From: Ipomoea triloba
Taxonomy: Eukaryota > Streptophyta > Magnoliopsida > Solanales > Convolvulaceae
Length of the DNA stretch: 64,000 bases
Assembly: GCF_003576645.1 (NCBI RefSeq)
Contig: NC_044922.1
Location: 1,481,904-1,545,903 of the forward strand
Direction: 5' to 3'
The position numbers and the translations under genes are program-made. Below, piece after piece: positions 37,101 through 49,386 of this stretch. The notes below the pieces were generated by a model. That model had not been told where the DNA came from. It ran no database searches and saw only the letters and a list, made by a program, of their open reading frames with translations. Position 1 is the stretch's first letter; every line of letters begins with the position of its first letter.

Positions 37101-38029
37101 GAAAAGGCTAGATCTCAGCTTCCTTGATATGCTTGATGAAGGGTTCCCTCGAGATCTTGGATGCTTGACCTCATTGGAATACTTAAATCTACGGGGTCAC
37201 CCGTTTACCTGAGAGCATTGGCCTGCTCCCTCGCCTTCAGTACCTTGACACTAAATATTGCAACAAGCTTGAAGAACTACCAGAACTTCCGGCAACTATA
37301 AAGGAACTCTCTTTGGATACTCATTTGGCTTACAAAATCAACCTAGCAGATCTACCAACCAAGTACACTGAGCTATATTCAGTTTCATTCACTGGTTTTG
37401 GTTTCTTTTCCTACTTCAAACGTGTGCGGACCCCACGGCTCCTGGATAAGCTTATTCCCTTTTCTTGGCCACTATTGCCCATAAAGGATACATTCACTGT
37501 TCTATACCTTTCAACTATGGAGTGTGGTTATGATATCTCATCCAAGTGGTTCAATTATGAGAAGAAAAATTCAAACAATATCTCCATCAATCTGAATCCC
37601 ACCTGGTATACTGGTAACTTTCTGGGATTCGCTATTTATTGCATTCTTCCTTCAAAACCTCACATATGGGAATCAAATGAAGGTGATCTGTTTGAGCATT
37701 GTGCCATCATAGCCAAACTGGTACACAAAGAAGATGAAAAACAATCCTTGCAAACTAAATGTGTGATTGCTAAATCGGTTGAGAATGTTGGTGCCAGAGA
37801 ACGTGCCCGCATGTGCTTTACATACATTCCGTTCTGTGGTTTGTGGGCTGAATCTAAGACGACCAAAGGTTTTAGCCCAAATGATTATTCCACATTTGAG
37901 GCAAGTCTTGATCCTGAAATTTCTTCACATTGGCGATTTGGTTTGTTGTATAAAGATGATGGGAGTGATCATGATGCAATTGGAGAAGAAATCAAGAATG
38001 ATGATTATGAAGAAGAAAGTGATGCTTAA
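34134..38029 (+). pseudogene. TIR-NB-ARC-LRR disease-resistance gene (TNL gene 1), frameshifted
   Basis: Four exons: 34134-34636 (TIR), 34861-35935 (NB-ARC), 36014-36349 and 36430 onward (LRR, then C-JID). The TIR has DVFLSFRGEDT and keeps the Glu of WCLDE, the NADase position in plant TIRs. NB-ARC motifs are complete: GMGGIGKTT (about residue 224), KVLIVLDDV, GSRVIVTTRD, GLPLALKVLGS, MHD in IEMHDLIQDMG. After RGHPF the frame ends at TGA 37210-37212. Against TNL gene 2, about 8 bp are missing at 37206-37207, and the next frame (37208-38029) then encodes the last LRR (LPRLQYLD) and a full C-JID module ending YEEESDA. As it stands the product is about 898 aa without the post-LRR domain. TNLs sense pathogen effectors and signal through TIR-made nucleotides via EDS1. 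An assembly error is possible but would have to be 8 bp (or 1 bp extra). Confidence 0.85.
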
Positions 38030-38237
38030 GATGGAAGATGATTGTGCAAGTGAAAAGGATGATAAAGTTTTTCTTTTATTTATACACACAGGATTTGATT
38101 CTTATTCAGATTACTCATTAGCAGTCTATTTACCAACTGTACCAACTGTTCTATATAAAGGACCTCTGGCGGAATTAACTCTATTTATATATATATACAC
38201 TTGAGTTTGGAGATTTGTTGTCGGAGATATCCACGTT

Positions 38238-40682
38238 TCATCGGAATGACTCAACAACGGTGGAAGATCCGAGCAACCCAGAAAGAAGGCCAACCACAAG
38301 AGCACTATTGTACGTCGTGGGTTCACTTTGCATGGTATCATTCCGTGAGTCCAGGAACGTGTCATTCCGGAACGGCCCGCCGACGAGTGCTCCGACCGCC
38401 ACGTTCGGGTTCGGCGCGGTGGAGTTCAGCCATTTAAAGCCGTCGGAGCAGCCGGGGTTTGCATTGGCCGGAATAGAGGCCCCCCTGTGGTGCACATACC
38501 GCGGGTACTTGTCCCCATATCCGACCAGGTAGCTCATCTTCATCGGATTTTTCCCCAGCACATAATCAACCTTAAACATCAACCTTAAGAGTAAGTTCGA
38601 ATGTTTAGTTCGTACGAGAATTTAATGATTTAGCGATGAATATAATGCATACTTGTGAAATTGCAAAGTTTCGGATATCCATCGGCTGGAATAACTCGCC
38701 GCTGCAATATATCTCCGGCGTCCCGGAGCCGACCATGTAGTCGCTGTAAACAACCGCTAGAAACGCCGAGGCCACGGCGTACTGTATTGGATTCCACTGT
38801 ATAAACCATATCAGCCCCCCTGAAACCATCCAAATAATTTTCATATTTTAAGGTTAATAGAGCCCTGCATTGTAAAATGTTTATATCTATTTTTTTTTAT
38901 AGTATTACTGACTTTGTTACAATGTAGTATCTGTTCATAACTAATTTTTTGTTTGACTTATGTGTATTACCCTCGTCAGTTCTGTCCGGAGTAGCGGTTG
39001 GGGATTCGGGCAGAAGGTTGCAGATAACAGCCTCAGCTGTTTGTCTGTACTTCTGCAGGGAGAGGTTTATATCAAGGGGAAGATCTTGAGGTTTTGAACC
39101 CAAAAGATTCACTCTTGACAGAAGAACCTGATAAAGAACATGCATAATTATTAGTACTAGGAATCTTGGTAACATATCATTCTTGATCAGTATCGGTGTC
39201 AATTGAATATTGTATTGTACTGAATAAACACCAGTGTCGATAAACATTTGAATCTAGTATTTTACTGGATTCCGGTATTGTACTGGATAAACACCAGTGT
39301 CGATCAGCAATTGAATTCAGTATTGTACCGGATAGACACTAGTGTGGATCAGCATTGTAGAAATTTTGAATACCTGAGTTCCGGGCAACTTATTATCCCA
39401 AGAAAACCATGATGGGCTTCCCCAATTGGCAAAATCGGTGCCATAAATGGTCAAATATGTGAGGAAAGACTGGTCAGCAGTGGCATGGTAGAGCCAGGCA
39501 GCTGCCCACAAGAGTTCATCTCCATAGCCTGTTGAGTTGTAAAACTCCTGCACCTGAGGAATGCTTACACTGTAAGAGCCTCTATACGTGTCGGCGAACA
39601 CGAATAGCTCTTTGGCATGTTTGAGGAGCAAGGAGGAGTATTCAGCGTATGTTTCCCTGAATACTAATGAAGCTGCTGCCATGGCTGCTGCTGTTTCGGC
39701 TGCCACTTCGGTGCCCGGGTACGACATGTTGATCTGCGTCAGAGGCCGATTCTGTGGCGTGGCTTCCGGCCTTTCCCAGCATTTGTGATCCATGACCGCG
39801 TTTCCAACCTTTCATGTTCAAACAAGAATAGTTGGTAGCTGATTGTGTTAGTGAGTTTGATTAGTTGATAGTATTGGCTGTAGGAAAATGTTTGATAAAT
39901 TAGCTGTTAGCTGAGCTGATAGTTAATTATATGCAAAATGACTTTCACATTAATATATATTGTTCATAGTTGACCGATTCAAACCAAGAAGATCTAAAAT
40001 TTTGGTTGAGTTGCCTTTTTCTGGTTACCAAACGGCGGGGGAAGGGATATGGGATAATACCTGAACAAAGAGCACATTGGGAGAGGGATGTGCATTGATG
40101 AGAAAATCAGTGATCCACTTTAAGGAATCTATAGCATGATTTAGCTCCTTCGCCATCTTCATATGCTCTCTATACTCCAAAACCGCCCAAGATAAAATGG
40201 TGGCCGTGAACGCCATTGGAAACCCAAACTTGATGCTATCCCCAGCATCATACATCCCCTTTGACAGATCCAAGTTTTCTTCCCTTCCATCATCCAAACC
40301 CGAATTTCCTCTCCATCCAATCTCATTATCCACCAACTCACCAGCTGCAACAACAAATTAAATTAAAATTCCCTGTAAAACTCACACCTAGCAATCTTTA
40401 AGATGTATCATATATATCAGTATATATATATACACACAAACATTTTTGAACGTCAAAGAACTGCATAGCGACGCCGAGGGCGCTTGCATATTCGGCAACA
40501 ATGGCGACGGAAGGCTTGGAGTTTCTCCGGTGAAAATATCGCCGGAGAGTGAAAGAAGATGCGGCGATGACTAGAACAGTAATCAGTAGCACTAGCAGCC
40601 GCCATGCCCATTTTTCATGAAACCTGCAGCACTGCTCTTCTTTCTTCTCCTCTGGTGATTTCTTGTCATCCATTTTCACCAT
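38238..40682 (-). CDS. Membrane-anchored endo-beta-1,4-glucanase, GH9 family
   Basis: Six exons on the minus strand: 40682-40442, 40344-40061, 39808-39374, 39127-38971, 38819-38653 and 38570-38238, giving 538 aa. Residues 1-25 are charged and cytosolic, followed by one membrane segment (WRLLVLLITVLVIAASSFTL), so it is a type II anchored enzyme. The GH9 catalytic base motif DAGD is at 113-116 (MYDAGDSIKF). The C-terminal signatures are HHRGASIP (about 455) and SEPTTYNSA with the acid Glu at about 511. GH9 enzymes hydrolyse beta-1,4-glucans and trim cellulose during synthesis or wall remodelling. The anchor resembles class A (KORRIGAN type), but the length (about 80 aa shorter than KORRIGAN) and motifs such as PGTEVAAETAAAMAAASLVF look more like class B, so I give no symbol. 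It ends 208 bp from the TNL gene 1 stop (convergent). Confidence 0.92.
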
Positions 40683-40689
40683 TACTCTG

Positions 40690-42640
40690 CCACTACCTGA
40701 ATAAACTCAGTCTTATGACCCTAGCAAACAAAAGTTTGTCTATAGCATACGTTTCCATCCAGAGTCAAACTTAGAACTGTGTGGTTACCAAGTCAACAGT
40801 TTGACTAACTTAGCTGGAGTTGTTCGTGACATTTCACTTTTTTTATGGACTTGCCATTTGTGTAGATGAAAGTGTTGGCCTTTTTTTAATGGGAGTGCAG
40901 GGGCAGCTGAATAATGGTGATGATGCCATCCATTTCCAGTGCATGATAGAATCTAAGATGCTGTTGTTTTGGAGATACAATCAAGGTTCGGCTTTGTCGT
41001 TTGTTCTATCATCTAGATCTGATCAACTACGTCCAATGTTGTTTAACTTCAATTCCTAGATACCGACAAATTTAGCACTTCCCCATAATCCCCGGTTTCG
41101 ATTCTCTTGTCATTACATCTTGCTGATGTTGTATAACCATGTTTAGTATATCCACTAGATCAGTTAGCTATATATAAAAACAAAAACTTTAGTGTCTCCT
41201 AAATAATGTCATATAACATTATTCTTTTTCGTATATTTTATATTTCTGTAAGAAATCTTATAATAAGCTTGAAACAAATTAGAGAAAATCTTCCGTTTTT
41301 CTTCTAATGACTAGTATATACATTATACTCCGCATTTTTTTTAAAATTCTTTTTTTATCCCAGATGAAGCAGCAAACATGCATTTTTTAAATTCTTTTTT
41401 ATCCCAGATGAAGCAGCAAACATCGGTGCATAGCACATATAAAGAAGATGGTTGAACGTGACTTCGGCTTATGTTTAAATATTTATGCACATAAACCAAC
41501 TGACTAGGTAGAGTAAGAGTTATATGGATATATTTATGCAAATAAACCAACGAATCTAATAATTTTGTTTGCTTGTGAGTTGTGATACCCTTTTTTATTT
41601 TTAGTACTCTGCAAGCCTTAGAACATAGTATAAAAAATTTGGCAATAGTTATCCATTCTAGGAAAGCAAAGCAGGAAATTTGTGGTGTCCAAAAACTCTC
41701 ACTATCAAGTTCATGGAAACTGTCGACATTTAGGACTTCTAGTGAGACAATTTTCCAGTGATTGTCTGCTTCTAACGTTGGAACAGTGAAAAGCAAACAT
41801 CTTTGTAATAATATGAACTACATGACTGCTATGTTAGAGATCATCATCGTCATCATCATCATCAAGATTCAAGAATGCTGTTTTAGTACCAGAGAATTCT
41901 CTGCCATATCCCCTTTCTTCAATCCTTCATTTTTCACACATGCAAGCCAGAAATTCCCGCGTATACAACACATGAAAGAGCTCGATTCATGGTTTGAATC
42001 GAGATCTTCAGCATGTACAACAGCAGGCCCTTCAAAATGTTCTTCAGGTAACACTATATATTCCCTGCTTGCAGATTCAAGAAAGGTACTGCTCTGCAAA
42101 CACAGTGGCATAAAGATAAAGAGAACTTCACTTAAGAAAGAATTTCAAGATTGTTGCGGCAATAATGTGCACTCAACCTCAGCAAGTTCAAAATGGATAC
42201 TAGAATACAGACAATGAAACAATTATGCATGTGTAATCATGATCACTAGGGAGTTTTTATCCCAATTCCAGCAAGTAAAAAGTATATGCACCCTAGCAAA
42301 TCTCGGAATCTAAGTCATTTTACATCGGAGCACTTTCCTTCACAATGTAAAAGGAAGGCGGGTAAAGTCAACAGAAAGAGAAAAAGAACAATGAGTTCCC
42401 TTACTTTACATACGACTGTTGGCAATAAACGATATTTTAGTACCTTACAGTCAAGGTCCTCAATCTATGAGAAAATGGCTCATTCCCACTAGGCACTAGG
42501 AATAGATTCAGCATTCTCTATCTCCTGCATTCGGGCATTTGTATAAGATACTTCAGATTAACTCTAAGAGAGAAGAAGAGGTAAAGGAGTAAATGAATGC
42601 TGCACTCACACTCGGGACATTCTATAAATAAAAATGACTA
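40690..42640. other. Intergenic region between GH9 and EIL3
   Basis: No clear gene. 41340-41410 has a direct repeat (ATTCTTTTTTATCCCAGATG, twice). A 151-codon minus-strand frame (41341-41796) and an 80-codon one (41869-42111) have some amino-acid-like complexity but match no family I recognise. The second may be 3' UTR of the EIL gene. Confidence 0.45.
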
Positions 42641-42641
42641 C

Positions 42642-45192
42642 TTAAGAGGCAAAGAATGTCATTATTGTCATCAAGTCCTCATCAAGGAAACTATCAACGT
42701 CGGTCTCAAATGCATTTGGCACATCAATTCCGAAACTTATTGGGCTGTTCAGTCTTGTATAATCTGGCGACACACTAGTAACTGGAGGTTCAAAGTTATC
42801 TGTGATTGTCATCATTGGCGGCACATCAACAGGTCTATCGTGGTCATTCTGAAACGGGTCTTTTCCATAATGGTGATCATTGACATCGTTTCCTGTACTT
42901 TGAACCACTGTTGAATTGACTCCAAAATTATCCGGCCTCATCTGAAGATCATTAAATTCTAAACGAGACCTATCTTCATCACGAGAGGACCCAAAATCAG
43001 TAGATGGATTGTAGTATTGATAGAGAGAGGATTGGTGCAAGTCAGGATATTGAGATCCATGATGGTAACCGGAACTTTGTGGTTCAGGATGCAGCGCGGA
43101 ATTTTGAGACCCAGACTTGTGAGGTTCATAATGCATTTCTGGAATTAGAGGTCCATAGTGAAACATTGAACTTCCTGGTCTATCATCCGTTCCTGAAAAC
43201 TGCTGACCGTTAAATATTTGACTATCTTGAATTTGATGGGGAATGGCACAATCTGAAGCACCAAGTTGTGACCTTGATTCATACTGGACAGCCTCAGAAT
43301 TTTGAGGCATTGGATGAACGCTAGACCTTTTGCCAGCAAATGCAGTCTGTGTAGACACTTCATTAGCAGATGGAATGATGGAATGATCAGAGTCACCCGA
43401 TGGTAAATGGGATTGGCCCTCAGCACGTTTTTCCAAAGGAGTCACTGGTTGGGACCCATCTTTTTGGTTTTCATTCATCAAGTGTACAGCTAATGTCGTA
43501 TTCGAATTGTTAATGTCAGGCAAAGGATCACCTGGCTCATCACCGTGCTCCTTATCATTAAGATTAAGAGATGGTGGGGTCTCTTGAACAGCAGGGGTTG
43601 GTTTTACCCTCTTTTGCCTCTTGGATCGTTTATTCCCTTGCCTTTCAATTTGACGAGACTTGGGAACAATGTTTGAAGGATGAACATCCAATACCTGGTT
43701 TCCACTCTCATCCCTCGATGAAACAGAGCTCGGGCCATCATCAATGCCATCAACATCATAATCACTGTCACTACTGACTGAAGGTCTCTTCTTTTCACTA
43801 CGGCCTCTAGTAGGTGCCTCACTTATACCAGATGATCCATTGTCACCGCTTGGCTGCCGGATTAGGGCTTCCTCTCTTTCTAGTACGCCCAACCAAATCG
43901 AGCTCTCCTTAGCAGTCATCTTATCCTGCAAGCACTTCGATTGTCGGACTAACTTCCTGATCTTTGCAATGTCAGGTGACATGTGCTTTATAACAGCAGT
44001 TAGAACACCGACTTTCCACATTTTCTTCAAGTCATGCGGTTTCTTGTAGGGTGGAGTGAGACCCGTAGGCAAATCCATTTTGTCCCACCATTCTTCGTTC
44101 CCCGTTGGCCACCACGGTGGCGGTACGCCTTTTTCCAGCGGGTACTTCCTCTGAGGCGGGTCACAATGTTGCATCAAAGAAGATAAAAGCGACCCCAATG
44201 TGGCATCTTGTAAATCCTGCAGAACGCTCTGTGAGTTCCCCATCAGATTACCGACTCCCTCCACCCTGGCACGACATTCCGCTTCGTACTTAGCTATAGC
44301 AGCGGGACCATTCTTGTCAAACTTCACCTTCTCCTTCCACCACGCCCTGATGTTATCAGATGATCCACTAACCGGTTTTCCCTTCTCCGGGATGATCCCG
44401 TACACAAACCCCCGAACCTTGCACACTTCCATGAGCTTCAACATGTACTTGAGAATTCCATCTTGAGCTCTCGACATCTTCTTCCGTGTAGCTTGATCCG
44501 TGGGCTGCTTCCCTTTCAGCTTATCCGAAGCTTGCTGAGCTGCAACCTTCTGCCTTTCCTTGATTCTCTTGAGCTTGATTCGGTCCTTCCACATCCTCCT
44601 CTCCAGCTCTTCTGCCTCAATCTCTTCATCACTCACATCCTTCTCCGCTATGTTATCGCACCTTATGTCATCAACTTCAATATCCGAACTGTTGTCAAAT
44701 GCATAGTCACCAATTACCAGTGCAATTCAATTCAGTAGACTCAATACACAAAGAATTCATATTCACAAAATAAAAATAAATAAACAAAATATTTCACCAG
44801 GATTCCTATCATTCATAAAGCATTCATGTTTTAGAACACTAAATAGAGAGCCCATGGTTCATTTCCAGATTCTAATCAAAGCTCCGAACTTTATTATACC
44901 CAATAAATCAAGAAAAATCATGGGAAAGTGTCCGTTTTGATTTCCACCCATATACTAGCTGAGAGAAATTCTTAAGAGGAACCCATGATTACTTTACAGA
45001 CTAGAAAACCTTTGAATTGCAATTCTTGGAATTTGGAAACCAAAAAGTACCAATCAAGATTTTAGGGCATAAAAAGCACAGAATTCTATTCAGAAAAGTA
45101 AGAGTAAAAAGGTAGAAAATTTCCAGAAACACTTGCAAAGGAGAGAATCAGAAATCAAACCTATCGACTCCAATCTCCTCCATAACAGCCAT
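42642..45192 (-). CDS. EIL3: EIN3-like transcription factor, EIL3/SLIM1 type
   Basis: Two exons on the minus strand: a short first exon 45192-45161 (ATGGCTGTTATGGAG...) and 44688-42642, joined through a split Ser codon (AG|T), 692 aa. Starting from the in-frame Met at 44636 would lose 28 residues of the conserved acidic N-terminus ([19 protein letters not shown]). The EIN3 DNA-binding core is complete: [19 protein letters not shown], the proline-rich [38 protein letters not shown] and [13 protein letters not shown]. The C-terminal half is low complexity, rich in Ser, Gln, His and Tyr, with repeated YEP/HYG/LHP motifs. EIN3/EIL proteins are nuclear transcription factors. EIL3/SLIM1 controls the sulfur-deficiency response; EIN3 and EIL1 drive ethylene responses. 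The EIL3 assignment rests on core similarity and is inferred. Confidence 0.92.
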
Positions 45193-45495
45193 CGAGTTTC
45201 AGAGCTCCACGAAATTAGACCCCTGAGAGTAGATTCATTTAATTTACTTTTTTTTTTTTTTTGGTGAGAAAAAAAAAAATTTGAAAAGAGAAGAAGATAG
45301 TGGGAGAGAGAAAGGTCAAAATGCGCTTACGGCTTAGATAGATGTTGGCCGAAATCCCACCAATGGTGAAATGGAATTTTAATCGCTACGGGACAAGAAC
45401 AAGCGGCGGAGATTCAAGAATGACTCCTCCCCGGTCTGTATGACATCCTATGCGGCTGTGCCGTCATCTCATCATCACAAAATGAGAACTTCTAC

Positions 45496-45711
45496 GCCCG
45501 TAAGGGCAGCTCAAGTGGTAAGAGAGTTACACCTGCAGCCGAGAGGTCGTGCGTTCGAACCTCAAGCCCTTGAGTTTGTGCCGGTCAGCTATGGGTAACC
45601 TAGGCTGATTTACCTCCTTGTGGCTCTTTGCCGGCTAGGGTCACAGGGCGAGGGCTTTACCCACATACTCACATAGTGAGGAGTGGGGTTTACCTCGTTA
45701 ATAAATAAATA
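45496..45711 (+). mobile_element. Complete SINE with 17-bp target-site duplication
   Basis: A 216-bp element bounded by perfect direct repeats AAAATGAGAACTTCTAC at 45479-45495 and 45712-45728. It has an A box (GCTCAAGTGGTAAGAG), a B box (GGTCGTGCGTTCGAACCTC), a body with TACCCACATACTCACATAGTG, and a 3' end with AATAAATAAATAAA. This is the full anatomy of a tRNA-derived SINE (it resembles the Au type). It is about 300 bp upstream of the EIL3 start, opposite in orientation to that gene. The perfect TSD implies recent insertion. Confidence 0.92.
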
Positions 45712-45729
45712 AAAATGAGAACTTCTACC

Positions 45730-48050
45730 ATATTCGGATGGTACAGATGTACTTGGATAATGCTTTCCATACTTGAATGTTGTCATTAAATATTCCATTA
45801 TTTCGTTTTATTTTATAAAATTAATCCAAATTTAAAGTCTTATATCGCTAAAACCCTAATAACCTCTAATTACAGGTTATTGATAGTTTATGAGTTTCAA
45901 TGTTTCAAAATAATATGTTTATGAGTTTAATTACAATTATTGATAGTTTAAGAGATTTAATTGATTTTTTTAGTGAAGTTTAAGGGTCTATTTGACATTT
46001 TTTACTTTTTTTTTTTATTTACTTTTGTTTTTGTTTGGACTATATCCTATATCACAATCCACCTCCAAGCCCATAAGAAAATAAATCATACTAATCTAGC
46101 TTTGAGTCTATATTTATGTGCACAAGGAACCCGCAGAAAGCAAGTATTAAGTGCAACTTCTTAACTACTAGGATGACATATTTCATTTTATATCTGGATA
46201 TACCTCAACTGACAAACCCTACATGACTGGAGGACGTAAATATCTGGATGTACCTCAACTGACAAACCCTCAAATACGTGTACATTAGTGCACCTTGCAT
46301 GACAATTAGCAGTGACAATTGTAGTATATGTCCATCTATACTTTCGAACTCATGACCTCCCATATGGGGGAGGTCACTATATGTCATCTAAGCACAAGGA
46401 CTTGGCATTAATGAAACTTGATTTAAATTATTTATAAATTAAATATAAATTTTTATAATATTTAAATTATTATTAGAAGATAAAATTTATATATTCCAAA
46501 AAGGTTTATCTAAATACATATCAAATAATATAGTAAGATTTTTTTTTGTTTGAAAAAATATAGTAAGAATTTATTATAGTAGCTAAATTATTTCACCCTA
46601 TCCACATTCTCATTCTTAAATTTAATGTCATGATCACTGTTATATCATGCTGCCCAAATAAAAAAAAATTTAAAAACAAAAGAAAATATCACTAAATAAA
46701 CACCATAAAATAATAAGATTAGAGATGTTGGCATACTGTGTATTAACTTGTTTGGGAATATGATCAAAACTGTACGTGGTGAATTGGTTGATTTTAGACA
46801 CACAAGATTCTTGACATGTCCTTTCATTTTCAAATCTCATCAATATTTCAATAATATTCTCACGAATAAAAAAATTCAAAAACTTTTATATTGATGATAA
46901 ATATGTTACCGAAGTATCTTTTGTGTGTTAGTAAACAGAGATAAATCGTATTGCTCAGAGTTGTGAATACAAGGTTCAAAGCATGTCTCATTACTGCTAT
47001 CTACAGAGCTAAGGCTTGACTTTTAGTGGTAACGGTTACAATATTAATGGGCACGACGGCCTCCAAATAAGTGCAACGGTTTCCCTCACTAAGTGTTGTA
47101 GCTCCTTAGTAATTGGTGTGCGCTCTCCTTCATAACTGTGTTGGCCCTCTATAACTACTTCTTTATTGGTCGGTGCTCCCATAAGTGTGTTGAGCTCTGC
47201 GTTAAGTGCATCGTTCAACCTCCTAATTGATTGCATGTCTTTGACTCCTATATGTTAGACCAAGAGTATCGGGTCGGGTCCAAATACAATGCCGAATTAT
47301 GACGTATAAACATATTCACAATAATATTATTTCGTTTTAAGTTTATTTTTTTGAATCAGTACATCAAATATCTAAACCAAACTTGTTAGGAGTGAATTTA
47401 GAAATCTTCCAATAATATTAAACCGTCAAATAGGTAAATATTATGGAATAAATAAACTCATTTCTATTTATAATATAGCATTGCCTTTTAAACATTATAA
47501 CAATTTTCAATAATAGTGTAAAAAACAGCAACGGTGACTTACCATAGTAAAAAATGAAATAGAAGTTATAAAAGTAGTATTTACTGATTTTACTCTAATA
47601 TTGGAACAAAATTAAATTAATACTTTAAATGAGCTGCTGATGTCTTATTTGGAAGAATTGTGTATAGAGTTGAAATGTACGTAATAAATGTCCAGGTTCA
47701 TTGCATGTGGTTGGATGGGTACATGCACAATCCCGTGAAACTGGTCATTGGGGGAGGATGACCCTACTATTCAAAGTGCTAAGGTGTAATTTCACACACA
47801 AAAAGAAATTGCAAAATAAATAAAAATCTATTAAAACCAACAGTTAGGAAAGAAAATTACTTTGATAGGTAATAAATATTTATGATGACTACCAAAGTAC
47901 CAATCATGAAAAAAAAAAGGTTAAAAATTATCTTAAAATTTTATTCACTTTTTAATAATTTTTTTTTTTTGAAAACACTTTTTACTTAGTTTTTAGTTAG
48001 TCAGACATCAATTTTTTTTTTAATAATATCTCAACAATAATATAATCAGT
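45730..48050. other. Intergenic region with repeat remnants
   Basis: Contains a direct repeat of TGTACCTCAACTGACAAACCCT (near 46198 and 46248) inside an antisense SINE-like element (46200-46395). A 66-codon minus-strand frame (47036-47236) could be a retroelement fragment but is not recognisable. No gene is supported. Confidence 0.5.
46200..46395 (-). mobile_element. SINE-like element, antisense
   Basis: The minus strand has GTCCTTGTGCTTAGATGACA, then GGTCATGAGTTCGAAAG, with A- and B-box-like order and spacing. The body extends to about 46200 with an internal direct repeat. Ends are not defined. Confidence 0.45.
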
Positions 48051-48056
48051 GTCAGA

Positions 48057-48279
48057 CACGGTTGCAAAAATCCCCGCTTAGGCGGCGTCACTAGACCAAG
48101 GCGAATTGCTCCCTAGGTGCCCGGCTAGCTCCTAATTCGACCGACTCAGTCGAATTTGCCCGAGTTAACTCGCCCAACTCGACAGAGTTAGCCAAGTTAA
48201 CTCGGGCGAGTCGACCTTGTTAATTTTTTTATTATATTTATATATATTTAAATTTATTTATTTATATAAATAAGAGAAG

Positions 48280-48346
<67 letters not shown>

Positions 48347-48477
48347 GACACACATGCATTATTTTTTTATTTTTATAGGTTGCCGCCTAGGTACTGTCTG
48401 GACATTGCCTAGGCGTCGCCAAGACCGCTTAGGCGTTAATCTACCGCCTGACTAACGCCTAGCACTTACTGCAACTT
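48057..48477. mobile_element. hAT-like MITE with 8-bp target duplication
   Basis: GTGTCAGA is duplicated exactly at 48049-48056 and 48478-48485. The ends are CACGGTTGCAAAAATC and, on the other strand, AAGTTGCAGTAAGTGC, sharing GTTGCA. The interior has repeated CGCCTAGGCG/CCGCTTAGGCG-type GC motifs on both sides of an (AT)n tract. An 8-bp TSD is typical of hAT elements. A related end (GGTTGCAAAAATCGTGCC on the minus strand) occurs near 51648. Confidence 0.7.
48281..48343. repeat. (AT)n microsatellite
   Basis: About 60 bp of nearly perfect AT repeats in the middle of the hAT-like element. Confidence 0.95.
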
Positions 48478-49296
48478 GTGTCAGATCTTTGTAATTAGTG
48501 ATCTAACTATTGTGACTACATGCCCAAAAGAAGTGGTCCAGGTGGAATGAGCATGCTCTTTGTACGTGTTCTACAAGTGAGTCAACAAATCTTCACATCT
48601 AAAACTAAAAAAAAAATAATAATAAAAACATCATAAATCCACTTGCATGTTGGAATATATAATTTCATTTATAGAAAGGTTGCCAGCCAAGAAGATTATT
48701 ACATGCTAAACACATTCTTACATGACAATTTAACATAACATTGTAATCCCACAAAATCTCATAATAAGTATTAAGTCGTAGTATTCAACGAAAAATTTCA
48801 CAATTTTACTCCTTACTCTTTGTTCATATAACAAAAAACTAAAGAGTATAGACAGTGATATTCACATACAAATCACTTGTTTAAAAACGAATGTAAGTCG
48901 TCAACAATCAATGCCATAAATACAAGGCTAATAAAGTCCAAAGATTACATAACCTGTTGTCCACATGGCAACATTAATAAGAACAAAATCACATAACCAA
49001 GCACACCAAAAACCTTTGAATTGAAAGAAATGGTGGAAGATCAGATACCACACATTCACACATGCAACAAAGTCCAGTGCAAAAATATAGCCAACACACT
49101 TGAAAAAACAGTGAGAGCAAAACATCCTGCAAATTCCATAGCAAAAATACTGCCAATGTACTCCAAACACACTTCAAAACACACCAGCATTACCCTGCAA
49201 AATCGACACCACAAAATGAGCAAAAACAAATCCAACACATTCCAATACTACTCATCAAATTGCAATGCCACTAGTAAACCACTTACAATGTCTCTA

Positions 49297-49386
49297 ACTA
49301 TTATGACAGATGAAACCATAACTATATGCATAACACATTGCTCTACGAGAATTGCAGTTTAATTACTTCTTAAGGTAAAAAATTTC
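49297..49386. repeat. About 90-bp near-identical repeat, copy 1 (Ulp1 3' end)
   Basis: This block covers the last codons and 3' flank of the Ulp1-like ORF. It recurs at 54068-54157 with a few mismatches, starting ACTATTATGACAGATGAAAC in both. Confidence 0.9.

Noticed and set aside
43004..44738. Plus-strand ORFs within the EIL3 region
   Set aside because: Antisense shadows of the long EIL3 exon.
47036..47236. 66-aa ORF, possible retroelement fragment
   Set aside because: No motif is strong enough to call it.
49021..49362. 113-aa plus-strand ORF
   Set aside because: It lies opposite the Ulp1 3' end and shows no domain; its last part is the antisense of the stop region.
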